The notes: a model not told the origin generated them from the sequence alone. Shown: positions 30,592 to 41,233, numbered from the stretch's first letter. The stretch: DNA of 64,000 nucleotides from Erythrobacter sp. (GCA_027311945.1 DAICXZ010000003.1:1-64000), one strand, 5' to 3'. Translations and numbers: made by a program.

Positions 30592-31751
30592 CAGCCGAAC
30601 CACTTGGCAAAGGCATTGCCGATGCGGCGGAACAGCCCTGCCTTCGGCACGTCTTGGGTTGCCAGCAGGGGCGCGTCGACCACCACCGTTCCGTTCGCGT
30701 CGCGCAATTGTAGCCGCGCGATTGGATCGCCCTTGGCAATTGGCGCTTCGACCGGGCCGCGATAGGCGATGGCGAGCTGCATCGTATTCGCAGGATCGGC
30801 AGGAAGCGCAGCGGCAAAGTCGTTGTCCAGCGAGAGACCGACCGAGCGCGAGGCACCATCCTGCACCTGCGCGCGGCCCATCTCGGAACCCGCCGCGAAC
30901 AGCCGCTCGGGCGAAAACTCACGAAAACCCCATTCAATCAGATTGCGGCCCGCCGTGTCACGCATGCGCGCAGTGGGTGAGCCCGCCAGCACCACGATCA
31001 GGCGGCGTCCGCCGCGCTCTGCCGTGCCGACGAGGGTATAGCCCGCTTCGGCGGTATAGCCGGTCTTGAGGCCGTCGCCTCCCTCCACCTGCCCGGTGAT
31101 CGGATCGTGATTGGCCTGCGTGATCTCGCCCCATTTCAGCCGCCGGTGGCCGAAGAAGCGATGAAACAGCGTCGGATAGTCCTGCGTCACCGCCCGCCCG
31201 AGCTTCACCAGATCATCAGCGGTGGTGTAGGTCTTGCCGCCATCGGGATAGCCATTGGGCGAACCAAAATGGCTATCGTTCATGCCGAGCGCGGCGGCAT
31301 TGGCGTTCATCAGGTCAAGCCATGCCCCGGTCGACCCGGTCGCCGCTTCGGCAATCGCTATGCTTGCATCATTGCCCGAAACGGTAGTGATGCCGAGCAG
31401 CAGCTGGCCGATGGTCGGCCGCTCGCCCGCGCGCAGGAACATGTTCGAGCCCTCGGCATACCATTCGTCTTCCAGCGCCTGAGTGTAGAGGAAGCGACGG
31501 TCGAGCTTGAGCTTGCCCTCGCCCACCAGCTTGAAGGCTGTGTAAGCGGTCATCACCTTGGTGACGGACGCGGGCATGAAACGCCGGTGCGGCTCGCGTG
31601 CATAGAGCTGCTGCCCCGTCCACAGGTCAACCAGCAGCGCGACCGGAATCTCGTCGGGCACCGGGGCTGGCGTGGCTGGCTGGGCACGGGCAGGCGCCGT
31701 CAGCGATATGCCGACGGCAAGGACAACGAGCCAGACCTTAACTTTTTTCAC
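30591..31751 (-). CDS. dacA: D-alanyl-D-alanine carboxypeptidase (PBP5/6 family)
   Basis: This enzyme trims the terminal D-Ala of peptidoglycan stem peptides. The 386-aa product has a signal peptide (WLVVLAVGISLTAPARA), the SxxK motif S62-V-T-K65, SGN (125-127) and KTG (229-231), and then a PBP5-type beta-rich C-terminal domain with a terminal hydrophobic/basic helix (LFRRIGNAFAKWFG) that probably anchors it to the membrane. The start is GTG 31751, supported by GGAG five bases upstream; ATG 31769 is an alternative. The symbol is by family. Confidence 0.93.
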   Translation of the reverse strand: MKKVKVWLVVLAVGISLTAPARAQPATPAPVPDEIPVALLVDLWTGQQLYAREPHRRFMPASVTKVMTAYTAFKLVGEGKLKLDRRFLYTQALEDEWYAEGSNMFLRAGERPTIGQLLLGITTVSGNDASIAIAEAATGSTGAWLDLMNANAAALGMNDSHFGSPNGYPDGGKTYTTADDLVKLGRAVTQDYPTLFHRFFGHRRLKWGEITQANHDPITGQVEGGDGLKTGYTAEAGYTLVGTAERGGRRLIVVLAGSPTARMRDTAGRNLIEWGFREFSPERLFAAGSEMGRAQVQDGASRSVGLSLDNDFAAALPADPANTMQLAIAYRGPVEAPIAKGDPIARLQLRDANGTVVVDAPLLATQDVPKAGLFRRIGNAFAKWFG

Positions 31752-31795
31752 GCCCACTCCGCATTGCACTGCGGCGGACGCTTTGTGGTCGCCGC

Positions 31796-32743
31796 TCAGT
31801 CGTTGGTGAAGATTCGTGCGTCGCTATAGCCCGCAGCCCGCACCTTGGCGAGCGAGGCCTCGGCTTCTGCACGGCTGGCGAAGGGGCCTGTGCGGACGCG
31901 ATAGTAGCGGCCCGACTGCGAAACACTACCACCAAGCGTATGGGCGGCGCGTTCCGCATTATCCTGATTGGAGAACGACGCCGCCTGGACGACAAACCCG
32001 CCCGTCAACGGCTCGGCCGGGACAGTAGCGGGCGCTTGCGGTTCAGCCTGCACGACAGCGGTGTTGACGTAGTCTTGTGCGGGCACCGCTTCGGGTGTGA
32101 CCGCTTCTGGCTCAGGTCCGATGGGGAGCGGCTCCTCCGGGATCACTTGCGGCACCGCCTCCGCGCTCGCAGGAGCTGCGTGCAATTTCCGCTTGAGCAC
32201 CGCGACCAGCGACATCGGCGTGTCCATCCGCGGTGGTGCCTCTCCGCCTGCGCGCAGCTTCGCGCGCTGCTCTTCGGGCGGATTGACCCGGCGCACGCGC
32301 ACCGGTGTATCCGCGCTCACGCCAAGCTGTACCATTGCCGCAGGCGCAAGCGCCAGCAGTCTAGTCGAATCCATCGGCCCGCGCTGCTCGACACGGGCAA
32401 GGATCGTGCGGCCCGTCTCAAGCGAGGTAACCTCGATATAGCTCGGCACGGGCAGCGTGTGGTGCGCGGCGGTAATCCCAGCGATGTCCGTCGCCGCAGC
32501 GAGGTAGCCTACCTCGTCGTAGTTGAGAGCGTCACTGGGCGTGAAGGTGGTGCCCGCGATAGTGTAGGGTTCGCCAACCAGCACCGGGTAGTCGGCTTGC
32601 GGGCCGTTGGCCGCAGGACCGGCGGTCGCCACGACCGGGCCGGAGCCGCCGGACACGGCGGAACACCCCGCCAGCACGGCAAGGCCTGATACGGCGGCTA
32701 ATCCAGCCAGCAGGCGGGCGCGCCTGTCATCGAACAATTTCAT
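31796..32743 (-). CDS. RlpA-like lipoprotein with SPOR domain (altered active site)
   Basis: RlpA-type proteins are septal lytic transglycosylases that cut naked glycan. The 315-aa product has a lipobox (VLAGC27), a double-psi beta-barrel (about residues 55-150, ITAAHHTLPVPSYIEVTSLETG) and a C-terminal SPOR domain (about 245-315, FVVQAASFSNQDNAERAA, RVRTGPFASRAEAEA) that would bind denuded septal glycan. Asp86 and His94 match two known catalytic positions, but the usual NDRGP reads EQRGP, so the third acidic residue is Gln120. The ASWYG segment is also missing. Activity is therefore in doubt. It overlaps the mltB-like gene by 17 bp. Confidence 0.85.
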   Translation of the reverse strand: MKLFDDRRARLLAGLAAVSGLAVLAGCSAVSGGSGPVVATAGPAANGPQADYPVLVGEPYTIAGTTFTPSDALNYDEVGYLAAATDIAGITAAHHTLPVPSYIEVTSLETGRTILARVEQRGPMDSTRLLALAPAAMVQLGVSADTPVRVRRVNPPEEQRAKLRAGGEAPPRMDTPMSLVAVLKRKLHAAPASAEAVPQVIPEEPLPIGPEPEAVTPEAVPAQDYVNTAVVQAEPQAPATVPAEPLTGGFVVQAASFSNQDNAERAAHTLGGSVSQSGRYYRVRTGPFASRAEAEASLAKVRAAGYSDARIFTND

Positions 32744-33761
32744 CTGCAAGCAACCCCACACTCATCGCGTAGTAATTCGAGCAGTTATATTCGAGGATAA
32801 CCCTATAATTCTGAGTTAAGAGATAGCCCGGAGCCGCCGGACCATCGGGTTCGAACAGCGCGGTGAGCACATCGTCGCCGATCGGAGCCATCGGTGTGAT
32901 CCCGCGCTCTTTCCACTCCCGCACGGTCAGCCAGCGGCTGTGACGCTCGTGAACACGCGGGCAAACCGGCGCAACGGTGTCACTTTCGATCCCGCTACGA
33001 TCTGCCGTATTGGGCACATAAGCGCGCACGGCCCAGGGCTGGCCCGACCGCCAGCCGGCATCGCGGAAATAGTTGGCAATCGAATAGAGCGTGTCGGCGC
33101 GCGAGTTCCAGATGTCGCGCACGCCGTCGCCATCGCCGTCGCGCGCGAGGCGCAGATAGACACTGGGGAGAAACTGCGGATTTCCGAAAGCCCCAGCCCA
33201 GCTGCCGACGAGGCTCGAACGCGGAATGCCGCTATCGGCGATCTTGAGCACATCGATCAGCTCGCGCTCGAACAGCTCACGGCGGCGGCCTTCCCAGGCC
33301 AGCGTCGCTAGCGAACGCGGCAGGTCGAACGATCCCTTCACCGCACCATAGGCCGTCTCATGCCCCCAGATCGCGACCAGATACTGCGCGGGAACGCCAT
33401 ATTGCTGCTCCACCTCAGTGGCGAGCGAACCCAGCGAACGATAGGCCGAGCGACCGCCATTGATCCGCGCCTGCGAATTGTGGCGGTCGATATAATTGGC
33501 CATTGAGGGAAAGCCGGTGCTGGTGGTGCTACCGCTCGACGAAACGTTATCGCGGTCAAGCGACATCACGCGCTCGTTCGGGGTCAACCCGGCGAACACG
33601 TTGGAAATCGTGGCATCGCGCACACCTTCGGCGCGCGCCTTCTGGCCCACGCTTTCGAGATAGGCGGCAAAGCTCTCCTGCTGGGCGGAAGCGGCGCTTC
33701 CAAGCGAGGCGAAAAGGGAAAAAACGGCGGCCGAAGCAAACAATCTGATAGTCATGGCCAC
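32727..33761 (-). CDS. Lytic murein transglycosylase, MltB-like (SLT_2)
   Basis: The 344-aa product has a signal peptide (about residues 1-26, ending ASA), then the MltB fold: YGVPAQYLVAIWGHETAYG with catalytic Glu135, WAGAFGNPQFLPSVYLRLARDGDGDG and DTLYSIANYFRDAGW. It cleaves peptidoglycan to anhydromuropeptides. The C-terminal segment (VILEYNCSNYYAMSVGLLADEI) is typical of alphaproteobacterial MltB proteins. It appears to be the first gene of the run leading through rlpA-like, dacA, tmk, holB and metG. Starts at 33761 and 33755 are both possible. Confidence 0.93.
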   Translation of the reverse strand: MAMTIRLFASAAVFSLFASLGSAASAQQESFAAYLESVGQKARAEGVRDATISNVFAGLTPNERVMSLDRDNVSSSGSTTSTGFPSMANYIDRHNSQARINGGRSAYRSLGSLATEVEQQYGVPAQYLVAIWGHETAYGAVKGSFDLPRSLATLAWEGRRRELFERELIDVLKIADSGIPRSSLVGSWAGAFGNPQFLPSVYLRLARDGDGDGVRDIWNSRADTLYSIANYFRDAGWRSGQPWAVRAYVPNTADRSGIESDTVAPVCPRVHERHSRWLTVREWKERGITPMAPIGDDVLTALFEPDGPAAPGYLLTQNYRVILEYNCSNYYAMSVGLLADEIVR

Positions 33762-33833
33762 GATCTTAGGCTGCCGGGCAGGCGGGGCAAACGGCTAATT
33801 GCCCTTACCCGCCCGGTTTGTCGCAAACCCCGG

Positions 33834-34694
33834 TCAGTCCGCGTAGGGCGGCTGCATGCCGGGGTTCTCCGCCAGCATCTCGGCGAAGGGCTTGAAGCCG
33901 CAATTGTCCTCGGCGCAATAGGTCACCGTATGCACATAACGGATCTTGCCGCCTTCGACGCGGAAAGTGTGGCTATCGGGGCGGCCGCTCTCTCCGAAAT
34001 CGAGGAGCACGTTTACCGCGCCCTTCGCCTCGTCGACGACAAAGCGACGGTTGGTGAGTTCGACGCCAGAGGGCACGCCGACGTTGCAGCTGTCGGTCGG
34101 TTCGCCGCGTCCGGTGTAAACGCCGCCCTCAAGCCTCGCACAGGGAGTGCCCCACGGAACCTCGACGCTGGGGTCGTTGAACAGGTCAAGATAAGCGTTG
34201 GCGGCGGCGATCAGTTCTTCGCGCGTGTTCCGGTTCGCCTCGGGAATTTCACTCCAGTCCTCGCGGCGGGCATATTCGTAGGTGGCTTGGGCATCGAACA
34301 GCCAGTCACCTTCATCGGTGACGATGTTGTCGAACGGGCCGACGCCGAAAAAGCCGTTGCCAATCTGGGTCGCGGCCACGATCGGACGCTCCTCGTCAAG
34401 CATCACGCTTTCGACATAGACCTTGCACTGCGTGGTATCCAGCAAGGCCATGTGCCAGTCGACCTCGCGTTCGGGATAAAGAAAGCTGCCAAGCGACGAG
34501 CGCTTGCCGTTCTCGTTATAGTCGACCCATTCGCCGAGCTTCATGGTCATCATCGTGCCCTGCTGGATCGCCGAGACCCAGTCATCGGCGATGCCCTGCA
34601 GCATGGCACGGTCGCACCCGCCCTGCGCGGCCGCTGGCGAAGCAACGGCCATGGCCGCGCTGGCGAAAAGAAATGCGGAAATCTTGCGAACCAT
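33834..34694 (-). CDS. Exported protein resembling DUF8021 (fungal-type secreted family)
   Basis: The 286-aa product has a signal peptide (MVRKISAFLFASAAMAVASP) and a mature domain with paired Cys. The order of motifs is striking: CDRAMLQGIADDWVSA, DTTQCKVYVE, ATQIGNGF, NIVTDEGDWLFDA, IPEANRNTREEL, VEVPWGTPCARLEGGVYTG, TNRRFVVDEAKGAVNVLL and PDSHTFRVEGGKIRYVHTVTYC. I associate this pattern with DUF8021, a family I know mostly from secreted fungal proteins; its function is unknown. This match is from memory. The start could also be ATG 34706 or 34721. A GTGTCA/TGACAC inverted repeat lies upstream. Confidence 0.65.
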   Translation of the reverse strand: MVRKISAFLFASAAMAVASPAAAQGGCDRAMLQGIADDWVSAIQQGTMMTMKLGEWVDYNENGKRSSLGSFLYPEREVDWHMALLDTTQCKVYVESVMLDEERPIVAATQIGNGFFGVGPFDNIVTDEGDWLFDAQATYEYARREDWSEIPEANRNTREELIAAANAYLDLFNDPSVEVPWGTPCARLEGGVYTGRGEPTDSCNVGVPSGVELTNRRFVVDEAKGAVNVLLDFGESGRPDSHTFRVEGGKIRYVHTVTYCAEDNCGFKPFAEMLAENPGMQPPYAD

Positions 34695-34790
34695 GGTCGG
34701 TATCATCCTCTCTCTACGCATTTTGATGCGCTGAAAACCTCACGGAGCGAAATCACCCCTTCACGCCTTGGATAGCCAATGGGCAAAAGG

Positions 34791-34811
34791 GTGTCACCAA
34801 CAAGTTGACAC
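34791..34811. promoter_or_regulatory. GTGTCA-N9-TGACAC inverted repeat
   Basis: Perfect 6-bp arms (34791-34796 and 34806-34811) flank 9 nt in the gap between the DUF8021-like gene and tRNA-Ser. The size and place suit a dimeric regulator, but the AAGTTGACACTG half also recurs near 36870, so it may be a dispersed intergenic repeat instead. Confidence 0.35.
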
Positions 34812-34896
34812 TGTCCGAACGACCGAGCCCAAGCATTTTCAACAGGCCTGATGACAATTACCTGAAATGCGTCTAGCGCGCCTCGACCGGCTCCAC

Positions 34897-34986
34897 GGAC
34901 AGGTGGCAGAGCGGTTGAATGCACCGGTCTTGAAAACCGGCGAGGATGCAAGTCCTCCGTGGGTTCGAATCCCACCCTGTCCGCCA
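34897..34986 (+). tRNA. tRNA-Ser (anticodon TGA)
   Basis: A 90-nt type II tRNA with encoded CCA. Acceptor stem GGACAGG/CCTGTCC, anticodon stem CCGGT/ACCGG with loop CTTGAAA (anticodon TGA, serine), long variable arm CGAGGATGCAAGTCCTCCG, and T arm GGGTTCGAATCCC. It reads serine UCN codons. Confidence 0.98.
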
Positions 34987-35029
34987 TTCTCCTTCCGCGC
35001 ATAAGCGCTTGGAGCCCTTCTCCTGCTAA

Positions 35030-36442
<1,413 letters not shown>

Positions 36443-36453
36443 GTGGTAAACTC

Positions 36454-36840
36454 CTACGCTTTGATCGGGCGCGGACGCCCATCGTCGTCCACTGCCACGA
36501 AAGTAAACTTTGCCTGCGTCACCTTGCAGGCCTCTTCCGAATGCCGCTCGCGCCGCCACGCCTCGACCGCGATCACCATCGAGCTGCGACCGACCTTCTC
36601 GATCTCCGTATAGACCGAGACCTCGCAGCCGACCTTGACCGGATGGAGGAACTGCATTCCGTCCATCGCCACGGTGACTGCACGGCCCCTTGAATGGCGG
36701 GCGGCGGTGAGCCCGGCAGCGTTATCCATGATCGAGACCAGCCAGCCACCGAAAATATCGCCATAGGCATTGGTGTCGCGCGGCATGCAGGTGACGCGGA
36801 TGGCAGGATCGCGACCGGCGTGGATTTCGCTCTCTGTCAT
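36454..36840 (-). CDS. Acyl-CoA thioesterase, YciA-like hotdog fold
   Basis: The 128-aa product shows the hotdog pattern of YciA-type thioesterases: MPRDTNAYGDIFGGWLVSIMDNAAG (split NAYGDIFGGWL and MDNAAG) with the catalytic Asp, then AVTVAMDGMQFLHPVKVG and TQAKFTFVAVD. It hydrolyses acyl-CoAs; the natural chain length is unknown. ATG 36840 is chosen at the usual family position. It lies 11 bp before lpdA and downstream of pdhC. Confidence 0.9.
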   Translation of the reverse strand: MTESEIHAGRDPAIRVTCMPRDTNAYGDIFGGWLVSIMDNAAGLTAARHSRGRAVTVAMDGMQFLHPVKVGCEVSVYTEIEKVGRSSMVIAVEAWRRERHSEEACKVTQAKFTFVAVDDDGRPRPIKA

Positions 36841-37026
36841 CGAACTCTCACGCCTTTCGCTTGACGAAGTTGACACTGCCACACCTGCCCATCAGCTCGA
36901 ATTTCTCAACGAAATCAGCGTACTTCCGAGGAAAGGCGAAGTTGACAGGTCTGTGCATCAAAACCGCTTCCGATAGGTGCTGCTCATGTCCTTTCGATGC
37001 CACAAACCCAGCACCGTAGGACAGCC

Positions 37027-38313
37027 TCAAGCCACCAGCCCGAGCGGGTTCTCAATCAGTTCCTTGAACACCTTCATCAGTTGCGCGCCGTCCGCACCGT
37101 CGATGGCGCGGTGGTCGAAGCTGCCGGTGGCGCTCATCACGGTGGCAACGCCGAGCGCATCGTCGACAATGTATGGGCGCTTCTCGCCCGCGCCGATCGC
37201 CATGATCATCGCCTGCGGCGGGTTGATTACCGCTTCGAACTGCTTGATCCCGAACATGCCCATGTTCGAAAGGCTGGCGGTGCCGCCCTGATACTCTTCC
37301 GGCTGAAGCTTACCTTCCTTGGCGCGCCCGGCGAGATCCTTCATTTCGGTGCTGATCTTGCTCATCGCCTTGGCACCCGCATCCGTGATGATCGGGGTGA
37401 TGAGGCCATTGGGGATGCTGACCGCCACCGAAATATCGGCCCGTTCGAACTTCAGCAGGCTGTCGCCCGCGAACTGCACGTTGCACACCGGCACCGCTTC
37501 GAGCGACTTGGCCAGCGCCTTGATCAGCATGTCGTTCACGCTGAGCTTCACGCCCTGCGGTTCGAGCGCCTTGTTCAGCTCGCCGCGCAGCTTGAGCAGC
37601 TTGTCGAGATGAATATCCACGGTGAGATAGATATGCGGAACGGTCTGCTTGCTCTCGGTCAGGCGGCGCGCAATCGTCTTGCGCATGGAGGAGAGCTTCT
37701 CGACCTCGTGCGGAATGCCGAAATCCTGCGCGGCGGCGGGTGCCGCAGCAGGAGCAGGCGAAGCGGCAGGCGCGGTTGCCGCCGGGGCCGCTGCTGCGCC
37801 GGGCTTCGCGTTCTCGACGTCGGCCTTCACGATACGGCCGTTGGGGCCCGAGCCCTTCACGTTCGCGAGATCGACGCCTTTCTGCTCGGCAATGCGCTTG
37901 GCCAGTGGTGAGGCGATGATGCGGTCGCCCGAAGAGGCCGGGGCAGAGGCGGGAGCCGGTGCGGCAGCAGGCGCTGGCGAAGGAGCGGGAGTCTCTTCGG
38001 CAGAAGGAGCCGGCGTCGGGGCAGGCGATGCACCGCCCTCACCCATCGGCTCGATTGAACCGGCATCCTCGCCCTCTTCGGCAAGCGTGGCAATCACGGT
38101 GCCGACCTTCACGCCCTCAGTGCCTTCCTCGACCTGGATATGGGCGATCACGCCTTCATCGACGGCTTCGAATTCCATCGTCGCCTTGTCGGTTTCGATT
38201 TCGGCCATGATGTCACCGGCGGAGACACTGTCGCCCACCTTCACTAGCCATTTGGCGAGCGTCCCTTCTTCCATGGTGGGCGAAAGGGCGGGCATCTTGA
38301 TCGCAATCGGCAT
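37027..38313 (-). CDS. pdhC: Pyruvate dehydrogenase E2, dihydrolipoyl acetyltransferase
   Basis: E2 forms the core of the pyruvate dehydrogenase complex and makes acetyl-CoA. The 428-aa product has one lipoyl domain (about residues 1-80, lipoyl-lysine in [10 protein letters not shown]), an Ala/Pro linker (about 85-130), a peripheral subunit-binding domain ([16 protein letters not shown]), a second Ala/Pro linker, and the catalytic domain ending with [11 protein letters not shown] (active-site HxxxDG). The start is ATG 38313. The lipoyl-lysine is a substrate of LipA encoded at 11931. E1 subunits are not in this window. Confidence 0.95.
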   Translation of the reverse strand: MPIAIKMPALSPTMEEGTLAKWLVKVGDSVSAGDIMAEIETDKATMEFEAVDEGVIAHIQVEEGTEGVKVGTVIATLAEEGEDAGSIEPMGEGGASPAPTPAPSAEETPAPSPAPAAAPAPASAPASSGDRIIASPLAKRIAEQKGVDLANVKGSGPNGRIVKADVENAKPGAAAAPAATAPAASPAPAAAPAAAQDFGIPHEVEKLSSMRKTIARRLTESKQTVPHIYLTVDIHLDKLLKLRGELNKALEPQGVKLSVNDMLIKALAKSLEAVPVCNVQFAGDSLLKFERADISVAVSIPNGLITPIITDAGAKAMSKISTEMKDLAGRAKEGKLQPEEYQGGTASLSNMGMFGIKQFEAVINPPQAMIMAIGAGEKRPYIVDDALGVATVMSATGSFDHRAIDGADGAQLMKVFKELIENPLGLVA

Positions 38314-38469
38314 GGTCTGGAGCGTTTCCCTGCTGGATTTGGTCGCTGCCCCCCTCTGGCCAATTTGCGCCCGCCAAGCAAGGGGCAGAGATCGTCTGCT
38401 GCATCGCATCTTGCGCAAACACCGATTTGGTTCGATATTCGTTCACCGGGGGACGAGAGAACCAACACT

Positions 38470-38919
38470 ATGCGCGTCTATCTGGCTATTGTCGATGAAA
38501 CCGAAGAATCGCGGGTGTCGCTGCGCTTTGCTGCGCGGCGTGCAGCCAAGACCGGCGGCCTCGTGCAGATTCTAGCGCTGGTGCCCAAGCAGGGCTTCAA
38601 TGCCTTTGGCGGGGTGCAGGCCACAATTGAGGAAGAAGCGCGCGACCGGGCCGAAGTGCTGGCTTCAAGCGCGGCTGGCGAACTGTTCGACGAGATGGGC
38701 AAGATGCCGCAAATCGCCGTGCGCACCAACGAGGAAGGTGTGATTTCCGAATACCTCGCCGAGCACCCCGAGATCGCCGCGCTGGTGCTGGGCGCTGCGG
38801 CAGAAGGTGCACCGGGGCCGCTGGTCTCGCACTTCACGGCAAGATCGGGCAGCCTGCCCTGCCCGCTGTTCATCGTACCCGGCGGGATGAGCCCGGAAGA
38901 TCTCGAACGGCTGAGCTAG
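38470..38919 (+). CDS. Universal stress protein family (UspA-like)
   Basis: The 149-aa product is one Usp domain: MRVYLAIVDETEESRVSLRFAARRA at the start (split VYLAIVDE and RFAARRA), ALVLGAAAEGAPGPLVSHF near residue 105 and a final PCPLFIVPGG strand. The ATP-binding G-x2-G-x9-G(S/T) loop is only loosely kept, so nucleotide binding is uncertain. It diverges from pdhC and ends 11 bp before the convergent rnr. Confidence 0.85.
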   Translation: MRVYLAIVDETEESRVSLRFAARRAAKTGGLVQILALVPKQGFNAFGGVQATIEEEARDRAEVLASSAAGELFDEMGKMPQIAVRTNEEGVISEYLAEHPEIAALVLGAAAEGAPGPLVSHFTARSGSLPCPLFIVPGGMSPEDLERLS

Positions 38920-38930
38920 ACAGGCCGCTT

Positions 38931-41222
38931 CTACTTCTTCTTGCCGCGCCCCTGATGGCGAATATTGCCGGGCCGCCCGCGCTGGCCGACCTGATGCTTG
39001 CCTTGCTGGTCACGCTTGGGGCGTATCTTCTTCTCGGGCCGCTTGCCGCGCGGTTCGATCCGCTTGCCGCCATAGCCGCCTTCGGGCAGTTCAAACTTCA
39101 GAGCGCCGGTGAGCGGGTTGGCCTCGGCCAGCCGCAGTTCGAGCATGTCGCCCACGGCATAGACGGTTCCGCTGCCCTCGCCCACCAGCCGATGGCCGCC
39201 CTCGTCATGTGAGAAATATTCGCGGCCCAGCGTGGAGACCGGGACCAGCCCATCGCCGCCCAGATCGACGATGGTGGCGAAGAAGCCGAACTTCTGCACC
39301 CCGGTGATCCGCGTGCGGAACACCTCGCCGACCTTGGCCGATAGCCATGCCGCGACATAACGGTCGATGGTGTCGCGTTCGGCCTCCATCGCGCGGCGCT
39401 CGGTCTGCGAGATGGCGTCGGTGATCTTGGAGAGATCCGCGCGATCCTGCTCGGCCAGGCCGGACTTGTCGGGAATGTTGCCCTTGGGTGCAGGCTGTTC
39501 GAGCCCGAAGGTGTCAACCAGCGCGCGGTGAACCAGCAGGTCCGAATAGCGGCGGATTGGCGAGGTGAAATGCGCATAGGAGCCGAGCGCCAGACCGAAG
39601 TGCCCGGCGTTCTTCGGGCCGTAATAGGCCTGCGTCTGGCTGCGCAGCACGGCCTCCATCACCAGCGCCTTTTCGCCCGGATCGGAGATGTCCTTGATCA
39701 TGCGGTTGAACAGGCCCGGCGTGATCACCTGCCCCAAGGCCAGATTCTTGCCGATGCTGTCGAAATAATCGCGCAGGGCGATCAGCTTGTCGCGGGTGGG
39801 CGGCTCGTGAACGCGGTAAACCACTGGCGAGGCTTTGCTTTCCAGCGCCTTGGCCGCCGCGACGTTGGCCGAGATCATGAAGTCCTCAACCACCCGGTGC
39901 GCGTCGAGCCGCTCACGCACGACAATATCGGCAATGCGGCCCTTGGCATCGAGCACCACGCGCCGCTCGGGCAGGTCGAGTTCAAGCGGATCGCGTGCGC
40001 TGCGCGCAGCGGCGAGTAGCTTCCACGCCGCCCAGAGATGCTGGAGGTTCTCCCCCGCCTTGCCCTCGTCAATGCGCGCTTGCGCATCCTCGTAGGCCAT
40101 CACTTCAGAGATGCGGACCAGCGCGCGGGTGAAGCGCCAGTCAGTGATCTTGCCATCGGCGCTTATCGTCAAGTGGCAGACCATCGAAGCACGGTCGACG
40201 CCTTCCTTAAGTGAGCACACATCGGCCGAGAGCACCTCGGGCAGCATCGGCACCACCCGGTCGGGGAAATAGACTGAGTTGCCGCGTTTGCGTGCCTCGC
40301 GGTCAATATCGCCGCCGGGCCGAACATAGAACGACACGTCGGCAATCGCGACCACGGCGCGGAAGCCGCCCTTATCGTGGGGCTCGGCCCAGATCGCATC
40401 GTCGTGGTCGCGCGCATCGGCAGGGTCGATGGCGACGATGGGCAGATGCCGCAGGTCTTCGCGCTTGTCCTCGCTGAGCGGGATCTTGGCGGCGGTCTGC
40501 GCTTCCGCCAGTGTCTCCTCGGGGAAGATGTTGGGGATGCCGTGCTTGTGGATCGCGATCAGCGAATAGGAGCGCGGCGCGAGCGGATCGCCCAGCACCT
40601 CGACCACCTTAGCCGTCGCGCGCGCGCCGCGCCCGACCGGCTCGGCCAGCACCAGTTGGCCTTCCTCGGCCTGCCCACGATCGGAGACCCGCGTCGAATT
40701 GCGAATGCGCTTGTCCACCGGAGCGAGCCAGACACCGCCCGCGTTGTCCAGCTCGATCACGCCGAGCAGCGATTCCTCCTGCGTCGGCAGCTTCTTCATC
40801 GGGTGCGCAACCATGCCGCGCCCGGCTTCCTCGGTGCGCGCCAGCACCCGGTCGCCCTTGCGCAGCGCGGCGAAACGGCCCTTCTTTTCCAGCACTCGCA
40901 GGCGCGGCGGCGGTGCCCCGTCGTCTGGCTGCCAAGTGTCGGGAACGGCGATTGGCTCGCCGCCTTCGATGTCGACCACGCGCAGCACCGTCACCTTGGG
41001 CACGCCGCCCATGCGGTGATAGGCGCTCTTCTTGCCGTCGATCAGGCCTTCCTCGGCCATGTCCTTGAGCAGCGCCTTCAGCAGGATCTTGTCCTGCGCG
41101 GTAAGGCGGAAGTGCTTGGCAATCTCGCGCTTGCCGACCGGCACTTCGGACGAGCGGATGAATTCCATGACCTGCTCCTTGCTGGGCAGGCCGACGCGGT
41201 GCTTGAAGGGCTTCTTGTTCAC
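38931..41222 (-). CDS. rnr: Ribonuclease R
   Basis: RNase R is a 3'-5' exoribonuclease that degrades structured RNA. The 763-aa product has an N-terminal winged-helix region (QVMEFIRSSEVPVGKREIAKHF), cold-shock domains, the RNB catalytic domain (IDPADARDHDDAIWA, whose Asp residues bind Mg2+; YAHFTSPIRRYSDLLVHRAL), an S1 domain (VFRTRITGVQKFGFFATI) and a basic, Arg/Lys/Gly-rich tail. The start is GTG 41222 with GGA 9 nt upstream. A repeat-rich region lies just upstream. Confidence 0.96.
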   Translation of the reverse strand: MNKKPFKHRVGLPSKEQVMEFIRSSEVPVGKREIAKHFRLTAQDKILLKALLKDMAEEGLIDGKKSAYHRMGGVPKVTVLRVVDIEGGEPIAVPDTWQPDDGAPPPRLRVLEKKGRFAALRKGDRVLARTEEAGRGMVAHPMKKLPTQEESLLGVIELDNAGGVWLAPVDKRIRNSTRVSDRGQAEEGQLVLAEPVGRGARATAKVVEVLGDPLAPRSYSLIAIHKHGIPNIFPEETLAEAQTAAKIPLSEDKREDLRHLPIVAIDPADARDHDDAIWAEPHDKGGFRAVVAIADVSFYVRPGGDIDREARKRGNSVYFPDRVVPMLPEVLSADVCSLKEGVDRASMVCHLTISADGKITDWRFTRALVRISEVMAYEDAQARIDEGKAGENLQHLWAAWKLLAAARSARDPLELDLPERRVVLDAKGRIADIVVRERLDAHRVVEDFMISANVAAAKALESKASPVVYRVHEPPTRDKLIALRDYFDSIGKNLALGQVITPGLFNRMIKDISDPGEKALVMEAVLRSQTQAYYGPKNAGHFGLALGSYAHFTSPIRRYSDLLVHRALVDTFGLEQPAPKGNIPDKSGLAEQDRADLSKITDAISQTERRAMEAERDTIDRYVAAWLSAKVGEVFRTRITGVQKFGFFATIVDLGGDGLVPVSTLGREYFSHDEGGHRLVGEGSGTVYAVGDMLELRLAEANPLTGALKFELPEGGYGGKRIEPRGKRPEKKIRPKRDQQGKHQVGQRGRPGNIRHQGRGKKK

Positions 41223-41233
41223 ATCAAATATCC

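Noticed and set aside
36848-37030. A 60-codon minus-strand frame between pdhC and the thioesterase gene
   Set aside because: It has no recognisable motif or clear Shine-Dalgarno, and part of it is built from AAGTTGACA-like repeats that also occur near 34805. It looks like repeat-derived intergenic sequence.
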